A DNA stretch of 13,868 bases from Pseudomonadota bacterium (GTDB lineage Bacteria; Desulfobacterota; Desulfovibrionia; Desulfovibrionales; Desulfomicrobiaceae): contig JAEWKZ010000001.1 in the NCBI GenBank assembly GCA_023393525.1, forward strand, positions 1 to 13,868. Reading direction: 5' to 3'. Within the stretch, counting starts at the first letter, position 1, and every line of letters starts with the position of its first letter. Positions 1 to 7,864 of the stretch are shown here, in pieces. The notes beneath the pieces are model-generated. The model made no database searches. It had not been told where the DNA came from and was given only the letters and a program-made list of their open reading frames with translations. Position numbers and translations under genes: made by a program.

Positions 1-3000
1 TCTTGCCGCCCGAGAGCAGGCGGATGCGGCGGTCGCCTTCCAGCGGATCGATGCGGCCCGAGCCCATGTCGTTCATGATCTCGTTCATCTTTTCCCAGTA
101 CTGCTTGTGCTTCATGAAGGCCTCGTAGTTGGCCTTGTCCGTCTTGGGAGGGGTCCTGGCCTCCATGAGGGGCAGCAGACGCTTCTGGCATTCCTTGGAC
201 GTGCTGCGCGCGATCTCCACGTGCTTCTCGATGCGGCTGAAGTTCGGGTCGCCGCGCAGGTGGTCGCCCTTGAACTGGTTGACGTCGGAAGTCTGGCCGG
301 CCCAGGCCTTGTTGGCCCGCAGGATGCCGTTCTTCTCGATGACGGTCAGGTCCTTGTAGGCTTCGGCATGGCCGCCGGTGGTCACGGTCTCCCAGGAGCG
401 CTTGGGATCCTGGCCCGTGATCTCCCGGTACGACTCCTCCCATTTCTTCTGGGCCTCGGCCTGCCACAGACTCTCGGGCACGGGGCGACCGTTTTTCCTC
501 GGCGGGATGGGCACCCCATTTTCGTCAAACTTGACCTGGCGGGCGATGTCGTAGTCCGTGTTGACGCTCTTGCCGCTGTCGGCGTTGCGGATGGGGGCCA
601 TGCCCTCGCGATCCCACTCGGCGTCCATCTTCTCGTGGAAGCGTTTCTGCACCCGGTTGTGCACGCGGTCCATGCTGTTCACGAAGCGCTTGACCATCTC
701 CTTGTTCCTGGGGTTGCGCTGATGGGTCTTCATGATCATCTTGGCCTGGGGCGAGGCGTGGATCTTGGCCGAGCGGTCGTCGAGCTCGCGCAGGATCTTT
801 TTGATCTCCGTGGGCGGAGCCTTTTCCTTGCGGGCCTTTTGCAGCTTCTCGAAGGTCTTCTTGTAGGAGGTGACCCGTGTGCGGGCGTCGGCCACCTCGG
901 CCTTGTAGGCCTGTCGTTCGGCCTCGGTCAGGGGACGGTTGAAACCGTCGTCGGGGATGCCCTTGGGCCTGACTTTGCTCACCTCGCCCGTGGTCGGGGC
1001 GTCGGCCGCCTTGCCGGTCTTGGCCGGGCTCGGAGCGTCGGCGGCCTTGAAACCCTTCACGGCACCATAGCCACGGGCCACCCCGCCCGCCGCGAACTGC
1101 ATGGCCTTGTCCATGGCGATGCCCTTGACGGCTTCCCAGCCCGCGCCCTTGAGGCCCTCCTCCCAGCCGCCGCCGCTCTCCACGGCGGCCTCGAAGCCAC
1201 GGTAGCCGTCCACCGCGATGCCCGTCAGCTGGTTGTACGAGCCTCCCACGCGTAAAAAGGCTTCCTTGGGTCCGCCTTCGATATATCCGACCGCGCCCTG
1301 GTAGGCCCGGTTCACGGCTGAACCGCCGATAAAGGACAAGGCCATGAGGGAATTGTCCGCGATGCTCTTGGTCGTTTCAGCCGTCTTCAGGCAGGTGTCG
1401 GCCCACTCGGCGTCGGCGTCGGCCTTTGTCTTTTCTCCTTCCCAGTGGCTCGTGGCCACTGCGTAGACGTCCTTGATCACCGCTGACGCCTTGGCCGTGT
1501 CCGTGGCCGCCATGACGTCGGGGCTGAAGCCTTTGGACACGATCTCGCGCACTTGGGCGGCCTTGTCGTAGGGCAGGGTGTCGGCCATGGACAGGGCCTT
1601 TTTCATGGCCCGGTCGACCTTCTCCATCTTGCGCTGGTCTGCGGCGATGTTCTGGATGAACTGGCTCCTGGCGAAATCGTCCCAGGCGGAGCGGGTGTGC
1701 ACGATGAAGCCTGTTTTGAGGGTCTCGATGCGGTCCCGCTCGGACTGGAGGTTGGCCTTGGCGCCGAGGACGCGCATTTCCAGGTCGTGGCGACGGACAG
1801 GGTCCGTCTCCTTTTCCATCTCGGCGATGTCTTTCTCCATGTTGCGCTGGATGATGGCCACGTTGGCCGAGTGGAAATCGATGGCCTCCTGGTCGATGAC
1901 GCGTCGGTCCTCCTCGGTCTGATCGTCGATCATGTGCAGGGGCGTGTCCTCTTGGGCGGTTTCAGCCGTGAGTTCCCGTTCTTGAGTGGCTGCTTCTTTC
2001 TTCGTTTCCTGAGGCTTTTCCTTGGACGCTGATTCTTGGACGATTTGCTGCGGGGCGCCGCCGGCCACCAGCGCGTCGAACTGGCGCAGGCGGGCCTCTT
2101 CGGAGTCGGCCATCGTATCACCCATGGCGGCCCATTTCACGGCGGCGGCATGGAACGTGTCGCGCATGCGGTAATGGGACAGGGCCTGCTTGATGGACCA
2201 TTCGCTGATGGCGTGGCCGATGCCGGCGCCCATGACCTCCTTCAATGTTTCTTCGGCGTCAGTGCTCTGGCCAGCCTTTTCAAGTCTTTTCTCCTTCTCG
2301 CGATCGTTCTTGATACGCGCCTCTTCGAAGAGTTTTGGAGATACCTCGGCGAATTCAGGGAACGGGCCTCCCGTGTACCGCGTGGCGTGCAGGAACCATG
2401 TTTCACCGTCCTCGTCCGTGAATTCGAAATTGATCGTGTCGCCCTCGATGCCGGACAGGATGTCGATGCTCTTCAGGTCGAGTTCTTCGACATAGTTGTA
2501 CACTTTTTCATCATACGAACCCGTATCCAGCGCCATGGCGAAATATTCTTTCGGTTCTCCATGGGCGTAGATCAAAAAATGGTAGGGCTCGTGCTTGATG
2601 ACGCCGTCGTCCAGGACAACGAAGCCCGTGGGGTGGGCGATGTGTCCGACCCATTCACCCTCGGGTCCCGATTGCTCCATGAGCCCGCGCAGGAAATCCT
2701 TGGCGCGTTTGTACTGCCGCTGGCCTTCGGCCATGAGGGCCGCGCCGTCGGGCGGGTTGCCCAGGGCGACCAGTTCGGCCACGACCTCGTCCAGGCGTTT
2801 CTGACAGGACAGAACGGTGTTGCGGTGCAGCCGGGCCAGGGCGATGCCTTCCATGGCCATGGCCGGATCGTCGGCCTCGGATGCCCAGGCGATTTGTTCC
2901 ACGGCCTGTTCGAGCCGAGAGCTTGCGTCGGCCACCGCGCCGCGCAGCGACAGGAATTCCCCGAGCAGGGGGTTGAATGCGTTCAGGTATTCGACGGCAT

Positions 3001-3805
3001 CGGGGGACGGATGTTGGCGAAGCACGCCCCATGTCTTACGAAAGGACTCTTCCTCGGCCTCGGACATGGGGCCGTAGACCATGCGCATGCCTTCCGTGGC
3101 CGCAGCCACGGCCCCGTCCCACTGGATCGGGGTCAGGGCGTTGATGTCCAGGAAAGGGGCGGATTTCATGGGCGGCAGGGCCGCCGGTTCGACTTGGGTG
3201 GCGGCAAAGGGAGCGCCCCTTGCCGGGCCGGCGGCATTGTCCTGGCCGGCGGAGGACTCGGATTCCTGCGTCGGGATTTCCTCGACCTCTTCGCCGAGAA
3301 TCGCGGCCAACTCCGCTTCCAGGGCCTCGTCATCGCCCGGGGCGTTCTGCGTGACGTCGGTGGCCATCTCCTGCGGGACGCTGTCGGCGGCAGCTTCGCC
3401 CGAGCCAGCCTCCCGCATGGCCTCGGCGACCCGGCCAAGGCTGTCCCGCTCTTCGGGTGAGAGCGTCGCGCCGTGTTCCTGAAGAATGGCGTCAAGCTGC
3501 TCGGGCGTGGCCCCGAGTACGTCGATGCCCTTGCCGCGCAGGCCGCTCAAGGGGGCCATGGCCGAGGCAGGCATGCGGCCGTAGCCGATCAGCGCGCGCA
3601 CGGTCAGGGCGTCCTTTTCGGCCAGGTCGCGCAGGGCCTCGGCGGCTTGTCCGTCCGAGGCCGTTTGCCCCGATCCGCCGATGGTCTGCGGCGCTTCGCT
3701 CTGGGCGTGCGCCGTCAAAATTGCAAGGAAGTGGAACAGGATCAGAAAGAAAATGGCCGCTCCGGCTGAACGGGCCGGGATGCGCTTGGCGCTGGAAAGG
3801 AACAT
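1..3805 (-). CDS. Large exported protein of unknown function (3' end outside window)
   Basis: I do not recognise the family. The frame is open from the ATG at 3805 to the window edge, giving at least 1268 codons, and the C-terminus is missing. AGGAGG lies five bases before the start. Residues 1-34 form a Sec signal peptide: basic start with KRIPAR, hydrophobic core, and likely cleavage at AHA/Q. Residues about 56-105 are a small helical module with TVRALIGYGRMPA, also present in the divergent gene at 3995. Next comes an acidic, Pro/Ala-rich linker (about 125-200), a mixed alpha/beta part (about 215-510) and a charged coiled-coil region (about 620-700). A Gly/Ala-rich stretch (about 824-918) follows, then a Lys-rich helical C-terminal part. 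The Gly-rich stretch before a variable end resembles the layout of polymorphic toxins, but no toxin domain can be named. The protein is probably periplasmic, surface-bound or secreted. Several long plus-strand frames over this gene are shadows. Confidence 0.85.
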   Translation of the reverse strand, partial: MFLSSAKRIPARSAGAAIFFLILFHFLAILTAHAQSEAPQTIGGSGQTASDGQAAEALRDLAEKDALTVRALIGYGRMPASAMAPLSGLRGKGIDVLGATPEQLDAILQEHGATLSPEERDSLGRVAEAMREAGSGEAAADSVPQEMATDVTQNAPGDDEALEAELAAILGEEVEEIPTQESESSAGQDNAAGPARGAPFAATQVEPAALPPMKSAPFLDINALTPIQWDGAVAAATEGMRMVYGPMSEAEEESFRKTWGVLRQHPSPDAVEYLNAFNPLLGEFLSLRGAVADASSRLEQAVEQIAWASEADDPAMAMEGIALARLHRNTVLSCQKRLDEVVAELVALGNPPDGAALMAEGQRQYKRAKDFLRGLMEQSGPEGEWVGHIAHPTGFVVLDDGVIKHEPYHFLIYAHGEPKEYFAMALDTGSYDEKVYNYVEELDLKSIDILSGIEGDTINFEFTDEDGETWFLHATRYTGGPFPEFAEVSPKLFEEARIKNDREKEKRLEKAGQSTDAEETLKEVMGAGIGHAISEWSIKQALSHYRMRDTFHAAAVKWAAMGDTMADSEEARLRQFDALVAGGAPQQIVQESASKEKPQETKKEAATQERELTAETAQEDTPLHMIDDQTEEDRRVIDQEAIDFHSANVAIIQRNMEKDIAEMEKETDPVRRHDLEMRVLGAKANLQSERDRIETLKTGFIVHTRSAWDDFARSQFIQNIAADQRKMEKVDRAMKKALSMADTLPYDKAAQVREIVSKGFSPDVMAATDTAKASAVIKDVYAVATSHWEGEKTKADADAEWADTCLKTAETTKSIADNSLMALSFIGGSAVNRAYQGAVGYIEGGPKEAFLRVGGSYNQLTGIAVDGYRGFEAAVESGGGWEEGLKGAGWEAVKGIAMDKAMQFAAGGVARGYGAVKGFKAADAPSPAKTGKAADAPTTGEVSKVRPKGIPDDGFNRPLTEAERQAYKAEVADARTRVTSYKKTFEKLQKARKEKAPPTEIKKILRELDDRSAKIHASPQAKMIMKTHQRNPRNKEMVKRFVNSMDRVHNRVQKRFHEKMDAEWDREGMAPIRNADSGKSVNTDYDIARQVKFDENGVPIPPRKNGRPVPESLWQAEAQKKWEESYREITGQDPKRSWETVTTGGHAEAYKDLTVIEKNGILRANKAWAGQTSDVNQFKGDHLRGDPNFSRIEKHVEIARSTSKECQKRLLPLMEARTPPKTDKANYEAFMKHKQYWEKMNEIMNDMGSGRIDPLEGDRRIRLLSGGK

Positions 3806-3834
3806 GGTATCCTCCTGAACGTGTTTCTCGCTCA

Positions 3835-3863
3835 TACATAGGTATTTTTACGAAAAAAAACAA
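3835..3863 (-). promoter_or_regulatory. Candidate sigma-70 promoter of the large leftward gene
   Basis: Reading the minus strand, TTGTTT (3863-3858) is followed by a 17-base spacer and TATGTA (3840-3835). The start codon at 3805 would lie about 25-30 bases after the transcription start. The segment is the only AT-rich patch in the divergent gap and includes a run of eight A on the plus strand. The call rests on matches to the consensus and on position only. I found no equally good promoter for the rightward operon in the remaining gap. Confidence 0.4.
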
Positions 3864-3994
3864 TTGGCTCCGGTTGGCGGGCGAGAGGGCAACCGGCTTG
3901 CTCTGCATGCCATCTTGCCTGTATGCCGAAGCATGGCCCGAAGGCGAAACGCGGGCCGGTTCTTTCCTGCGCCGTTATCCGGGAGGATTTCAAA

Positions 3995-6529
3995 ATGCAT
4001 TTTCGTTTCACGATGGCGTTTCTCCTGACCCTGTTTGCCCTTTCTTCGGCGTGTCCGCCTGTCTTTGCCAGCACTTCGCCTGCCGCCCTGGAGAGGGCGG
4101 TGGGCCCCGAGGCCCTGGTGCGGCTGGAAAAGGAGGGGGCAATGACCGTCCGCGCCCTGGGCGCGTGGGGGCGATTGCCCGCGCAGTTCGTGACCCTGGG
4201 GCAGGCCCTGCGCAAGGACGCGGGCCTGAATCTGCTCGACGCCGACGCCGGAACCGTCGTGCAGTGGCTGGCTCTGGCCGAGGACGGCGACGCCCGCCTG
4301 GCCCCGACCAGGGATGGCCTCAAGGACCTGCTCGGCTATCTGCGGCGGGGCGAATTTTTGGACTGGGAAGCCGTTGCCGACGAAGCGGCCGTCGCGCCGG
4401 GCACGCTGTTGCGGCGCGATGGTCGCCTGTGGGTGCAGGGCCCGCAGGAGCAGGCAGCCGCGCCGGAGCCCCTCGATCCATCCATGCCGGCCGCAAAGGG
4501 GCCGGAAGTGCTTTTTGCCGGGGACATGTCGGACCAGTGGGTTCCGTACCAGGCGGACGGCGGAAAATTCAAGGATTTCGCAAAGTTTGATCAGGGCATG
4601 CTGGTCGTGGACGTCCCGGCGGGGCATTCCTGGGGGCGTACGGGCATGCATTCCAACGCGAGCATGGTCTCAAGCCCGCGCGGCGGCAGCGAGGGCGTGC
4701 GGCTTTCGGTCCTGCTCGATCCGCAGGGCACCACCGACGTCGTGCTCTCCCTGGTCCCGGCCGAGGCCAAGACCAATGACGAGTGGCGGTACCACCATGT
4801 CCGCGTGGGCGTGCATCTGGAAACCGACAACGGCCCCCAGACCATGACCCTGTGGATCGCCCAGCAGGCGGTCATGACCCGGGAGATCGCCGCCGTGCCG
4901 GAGCGGATCGACCTCGTGCTGCGTCCGGACGACGCCGTCGTGGTGACCGACGCCAGCGGGAAGATCCTCCTGCAGGGCGTCCTGCCCGGCGACGTCCCGA
5001 AGGACGGGTACAGGCTCTACGCTCTTTCCGGCGTGGCTTCGAAACGAGGCAACAAGCCCGTGCGCATGGCCCTGAAGAGGATCGAGCGCAGTCCGGAGCC
5101 TTTTGACGTTCAGGCCGAGCATGACTCGGCCCTTGACGGAGCGCGGCGAACGATCCTTTTCGACGGGGGCGTGCTGGGGCGCTGGCTGACTCCCCTGGCC
5201 GGGCAGGGCGGTGATTTTCGCAAGCATGCCCGGCTGGAGGACGGCGTGTTGAGCGTGGACGTGCCCGCCGGGGCGCATTGGGGCAAGGTCGGGATCTATT
5301 CCCCCGAAGCGTTGCTCTGGCTTGACGGTTTCGGCTCCGGGTCCGAGGCGGGCGTGACCTTCGAGTTCGATCCGGCGGGCACCACGGGCTTTGTCGTGGC
5401 TTTGGCCCCGATTTACAATCTCAAGAACAACGATCCGAGCCGCCCGTATGTCTGGGCTCAGTGGAACGCGAAGGACGACGGCACGGGCGGCAAGGCCCAG
5501 ATCCTGATCACTCCGGATTTTCCGAAAGCCGCCTGGGAATGGGAGACGGGCGCGGAAGCGCCGGACAAGGTGACCTTGCGCGTCTCTCCCGAGGGCGTCC
5601 TGGTGCAGGGCTTCAAGGCGCCTGACGAACGCATGCCCTGGAAATGCGTCATGCCGAACATGGGTTTCCGCATCTACGCCTTCAGCCAGCCGGGCGCGGC
5701 GGGGCAGCCAGTGCGCATGACCCTGCGGCGGATCACCCTGGAGCGGACTCCGGGCGCGCCGCTCCCGGCCAATGATCCCGCCCCCGGCGTCGAGCCTTTG
5801 GAACGTCGAACCCTGTTTCCCGTCCCGGACGGGAACGCGTGGGAGCCTTACGCTATTCGGGGCGCCGATTTCGCCAGGCACGGTCGTTTCGAGGAGGCGC
5901 GGCTCGTGGCCGAAGTCCCGGCCGACACGTATGGCTGGCCCAAGGTCGGCGTCGTGTCCAAAGATCCGGTCATCCAGCTCAACGAACGCATCCAGCGCAT
6001 CCCCTATGCCGTGCGCATCGCCTGCGACCCGTCGCGCACCAGCGGGATGGAGGCGGTTTTCCGGTCGGTGAAATCCGGGGACATGGAGAAATCGGCGGAA
6101 GTCCTGGCCAGCTTTGTGCGGCATGCCTCCGGCCCCGATGCGGGCGCGTATGTTTTGTCCTTGAGCGGCGACAACGCGATCTATCGCAATTGGTCGCGGC
6201 GGGTGGACGCCGGGTGGGTGGACGCGAATTGGGACGGCGTGCTGGAGATCCGCCTCGGCGACGGCTGGGTCGAGGCCGGACTGCCCGGCGGCCCGGCCGT
6301 GCGTGGCACGGACCTGCGCACGGGCAAAGACCTGAAGTATCATCTGGCCGTGACCAGCCGCCCGGACGTCAAGAACGGGGCGTCGACCCTGGCCCTGGAG
6401 CAGGTCACCGGCGGCTGGGTTTCGCCGCCCGGCATGAGCGCCGAGGAGAGGTGGAACTATGTGGATGACGAAAGCTTCGCGGTCGAGGCTTTCATCGACG
6501 ATCTCGCCGAAGGGCTTTCCGAACAATGA
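3995..6529 (+). CDS. Exported protein with three repeated beta-rich domains
   Basis: It encodes 844 residues from ATG 3995, chosen over an in-frame ATG at 3923. GGAGG lies eight bases upstream of 3995, and the shorter product starts directly with a signal peptide (residues 1-25, cleavage at VFA/S). Residues about 39-89 carry TVRALGAWGRLPA, homologous to the module in the divergent large gene. Three repeats follow, starting near residues 172, 386 and 605. Each opens with LF....W..Y/L, continues with (G/A)(K/D)F..(F/H)A.(F/L)...L.V.VPA...WG(R/K).G, and ends with (Y/F)R(L/I)YA.S then PVRM.L.RI; the third copy is the most diverged. The opening resembles DUF1080/LamG-like jelly-roll domains, so a carbohydrate or surface-binding role is possible, but I see no catalytic residues to support an enzyme. 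It is followed after 43 bases by the phospholipase-like gene, so they are probably one operon. Function unknown. Confidence 0.88.
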   Translation: MHFRFTMAFLLTLFALSSACPPVFASTSPAALERAVGPEALVRLEKEGAMTVRALGAWGRLPAQFVTLGQALRKDAGLNLLDADAGTVVQWLALAEDGDARLAPTRDGLKDLLGYLRRGEFLDWEAVADEAAVAPGTLLRRDGRLWVQGPQEQAAAPEPLDPSMPAAKGPEVLFAGDMSDQWVPYQADGGKFKDFAKFDQGMLVVDVPAGHSWGRTGMHSNASMVSSPRGGSEGVRLSVLLDPQGTTDVVLSLVPAEAKTNDEWRYHHVRVGVHLETDNGPQTMTLWIAQQAVMTREIAAVPERIDLVLRPDDAVVVTDASGKILLQGVLPGDVPKDGYRLYALSGVASKRGNKPVRMALKRIERSPEPFDVQAEHDSALDGARRTILFDGGVLGRWLTPLAGQGGDFRKHARLEDGVLSVDVPAGAHWGKVGIYSPEALLWLDGFGSGSEAGVTFEFDPAGTTGFVVALAPIYNLKNNDPSRPYVWAQWNAKDDGTGGKAQILITPDFPKAAWEWETGAEAPDKVTLRVSPEGVLVQGFKAPDERMPWKCVMPNMGFRIYAFSQPGAAGQPVRMTLRRITLERTPGAPLPANDPAPGVEPLERRTLFPVPDGNAWEPYAIRGADFARHGRFEEARLVAEVPADTYGWPKVGVVSKDPVIQLNERIQRIPYAVRIACDPSRTSGMEAVFRSVKSGDMEKSAEVLASFVRHASGPDAGAYVLSLSGDNAIYRNWSRRVDAGWVDANWDGVLEIRLGDGWVEAGLPGGPAVRGTDLRTGKDLKYHLAVTSRPDVKNGASTLALEQVTGGWVSPPGMSAEERWNYVDDESFAVEAFIDDLAEGLSEQ

Positions 6530-6572
6530 CCCCGGCTGTGCACCATTTTCAACGTTCATCAAGGAGCGAACA

Positions 6573-7661
6573 ATGACAAAAGAGCGGATGCGCAATGCGC
6601 CCCTCATGGCCGCGCTGCTGGTTTTCATGTGGGCGCAGTGCGTCCTGGCGGCGGACCCGGCGGGCAAGACGGTCAAGGATTTCGTCCACGACGCCGTTGT
6701 CGGCGGAGAGGGTGCCAACACGCTGATCAGGTATGGCAATTGGTACGGTCCGGGCTGGTGGGGCGGAAGCACCCTGGACGACCGTACGGGCGTTCTGCCG
6801 CCTCTTGATTCCCTGGACGCGGTGGCCCAGAAGCATGACTTCGGCTACATGCTGGCCGAAAAGCTCGGCAAGGGCCGTCCTGATGTCGAGGCCTACTACA
6901 AGGCCGTGGCCGACGAGATCGCCGCCCGCGAAGCCAAGGCGCTGTCCGACGACCCCTCGCAGTGGGCCCGGCCCGCGCCCGATCCCGCCGCCGCCAAGGT
7001 CTACCTCGAACGCATCCGGCTGGGCTTTCCGTATGGCCAGCAGCGGCTCAACGAACTCAAGGCCATGATCCCCCACCGGGCCGACATCACCGATCCGGAT
7101 GCCCTGAATCAGATGCTCGACGGCTATCCCGACACGAAGAAATATGAACAGATGATGAACGACGAGGTCAAGGGCTGGTGGAAGAAGTACGAGTTCCACC
7201 CCAAGGTCGTGGCGGAACGGGAGCGGCAACGCCGCGAGCTGGAACAGAGCGTCAAGGACCTGAAAAAGACCAAGGACTACATGCAGCGCATACAGGAACT
7301 CAACCATGCGAAGATGCAGGCTGTGTTCAAAAAGCTCAACGTCTATCCCACCCTCGACTTCTACAACTGCCTCTGCGTTTCGGCGGGCTATGGAAGTCCG
7401 GGCACATCACAGCTCTATCACCCGGACACCATCGGCGAGTACAATCCCAAGTACACCTGCAACAGGCCCGGTGAGCCGTGCGTTGTTGCCGGGTTTGGTT
7501 GCTTGCGCTTTCCGTTGCCCACGGAAAAGAGAATCTGGGATTCATGTATGGCCATTCACAGGGTCGGCATGGACCGCGACGAGAAGGACAAGCCCGTGCC
7601 GGGCACGGGGGTGCCCCTGAACAAGCTCATCGCCGACGCCTTGAAGAAAAAGGCGAAATGA
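6573..7661 (+). CDS. Exported phospholipase A2-like protein with Cys-rich C-terminus
   Basis: It encodes 362 residues. ATG 6573 follows AAGGAG with a six-base spacer, 43 bases after the previous stop, so the two genes are likely co-transcribed. The signal peptide is residues 1-26 (cleavage at VLA/A). Residues 54-65 contain YGNWYGPGWWGG, resembling the calcium-binding loop of phospholipase A2. DSLDAVAQKHDFGY (79-92) supplies the HD..Y pattern of the catalytic helix (His88, Asp89, Tyr92). Asp114 in the next helix could be the supporting Asp. This matches the compact PLA2 fold of parvovirus VP1 and small bacterial PLA2 proteins, which hydrolyse the sn-2 ester of phospholipids with calcium. A long charged helical region (about 195-275) and a C-terminal domain with six cysteines follow, starting with NCLC; disulfides would suit an exported protein. 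The PLA2 call is from motifs only. Whether it is an enzyme, a toxin or a structural relative is open. Confidence 0.8.
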   Translation: MTKERMRNAPLMAALLVFMWAQCVLAADPAGKTVKDFVHDAVVGGEGANTLIRYGNWYGPGWWGGSTLDDRTGVLPPLDSLDAVAQKHDFGYMLAEKLGKGRPDVEAYYKAVADEIAAREAKALSDDPSQWARPAPDPAAAKVYLERIRLGFPYGQQRLNELKAMIPHRADITDPDALNQMLDGYPDTKKYEQMMNDEVKGWWKKYEFHPKVVAERERQRRELEQSVKDLKKTKDYMQRIQELNHAKMQAVFKKLNVYPTLDFYNCLCVSAGYGSPGTSQLYHPDTIGEYNPKYTCNRPGEPCVVAGFGCLRFPLPTEKRIWDSCMAIHRVGMDRDEKDKPVPGTGVPLNKLIADALKKKAK

Positions 7662-7748
7662 AAGGAGGGCTGAACAGATTCGGCGTTCGTGCAGCGTCTG
7701 TCCAGTGCGCTCGCTGCCGAGTGCCCACCGCCCCCGGACGGAAGCCAA

Positions 7749-7788
7749 TGCCGCGCGGTTGTCCGCAGCATTGCGCTACCGCGCGGCA
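7749..7788. terminator. Inverted repeat between convergent genes, possible bidirectional terminator
   Basis: TGCCGCGCGG (7749-7758) and CCGCGCGGCA (7779-7788) form a perfect 10-base inverted repeat with a 20-base loop. It sits in the 203-base gap between the stop codons of two convergent genes, where a shared terminator is expected. No U-run follows on either strand, so a classical intrinsic terminator is not shown. The rest of the gap holds no gene that I can support. Confidence 0.4.
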
Positions 7789-7864
7789 AGCGTGAGAGGG
7801 ATTAAACGGGAACCGATCCGACAGCGACGCGGCTTTCCGGCAATCCCTCGCACGCCCTGATCCG

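Noticed and set aside
107..3460. Long plus-strand frames (382 and 474 codons) opposite the large leftward gene
   Set aside because: They have no ribosome binding site, low-complexity Leu/Gly/His-rich translations and contradict the minus frame, which is open for over 1260 codons with a signal peptide and strong ribosome binding site.
4043..4057. Possible lipobox (LSSAC) in the triple-domain protein
   Set aside because: The position three before Cys20 is Ser rather than Leu/Val/Ile, and a good signal peptidase I site, VFA/S, follows five residues later.
4670..6772. Minus-strand frame of 700 codons
   Set aside because: It is antisense to the triple-domain gene; its translation has no domain logic, and the plus-strand frame shows internal repeats and a signal peptide.
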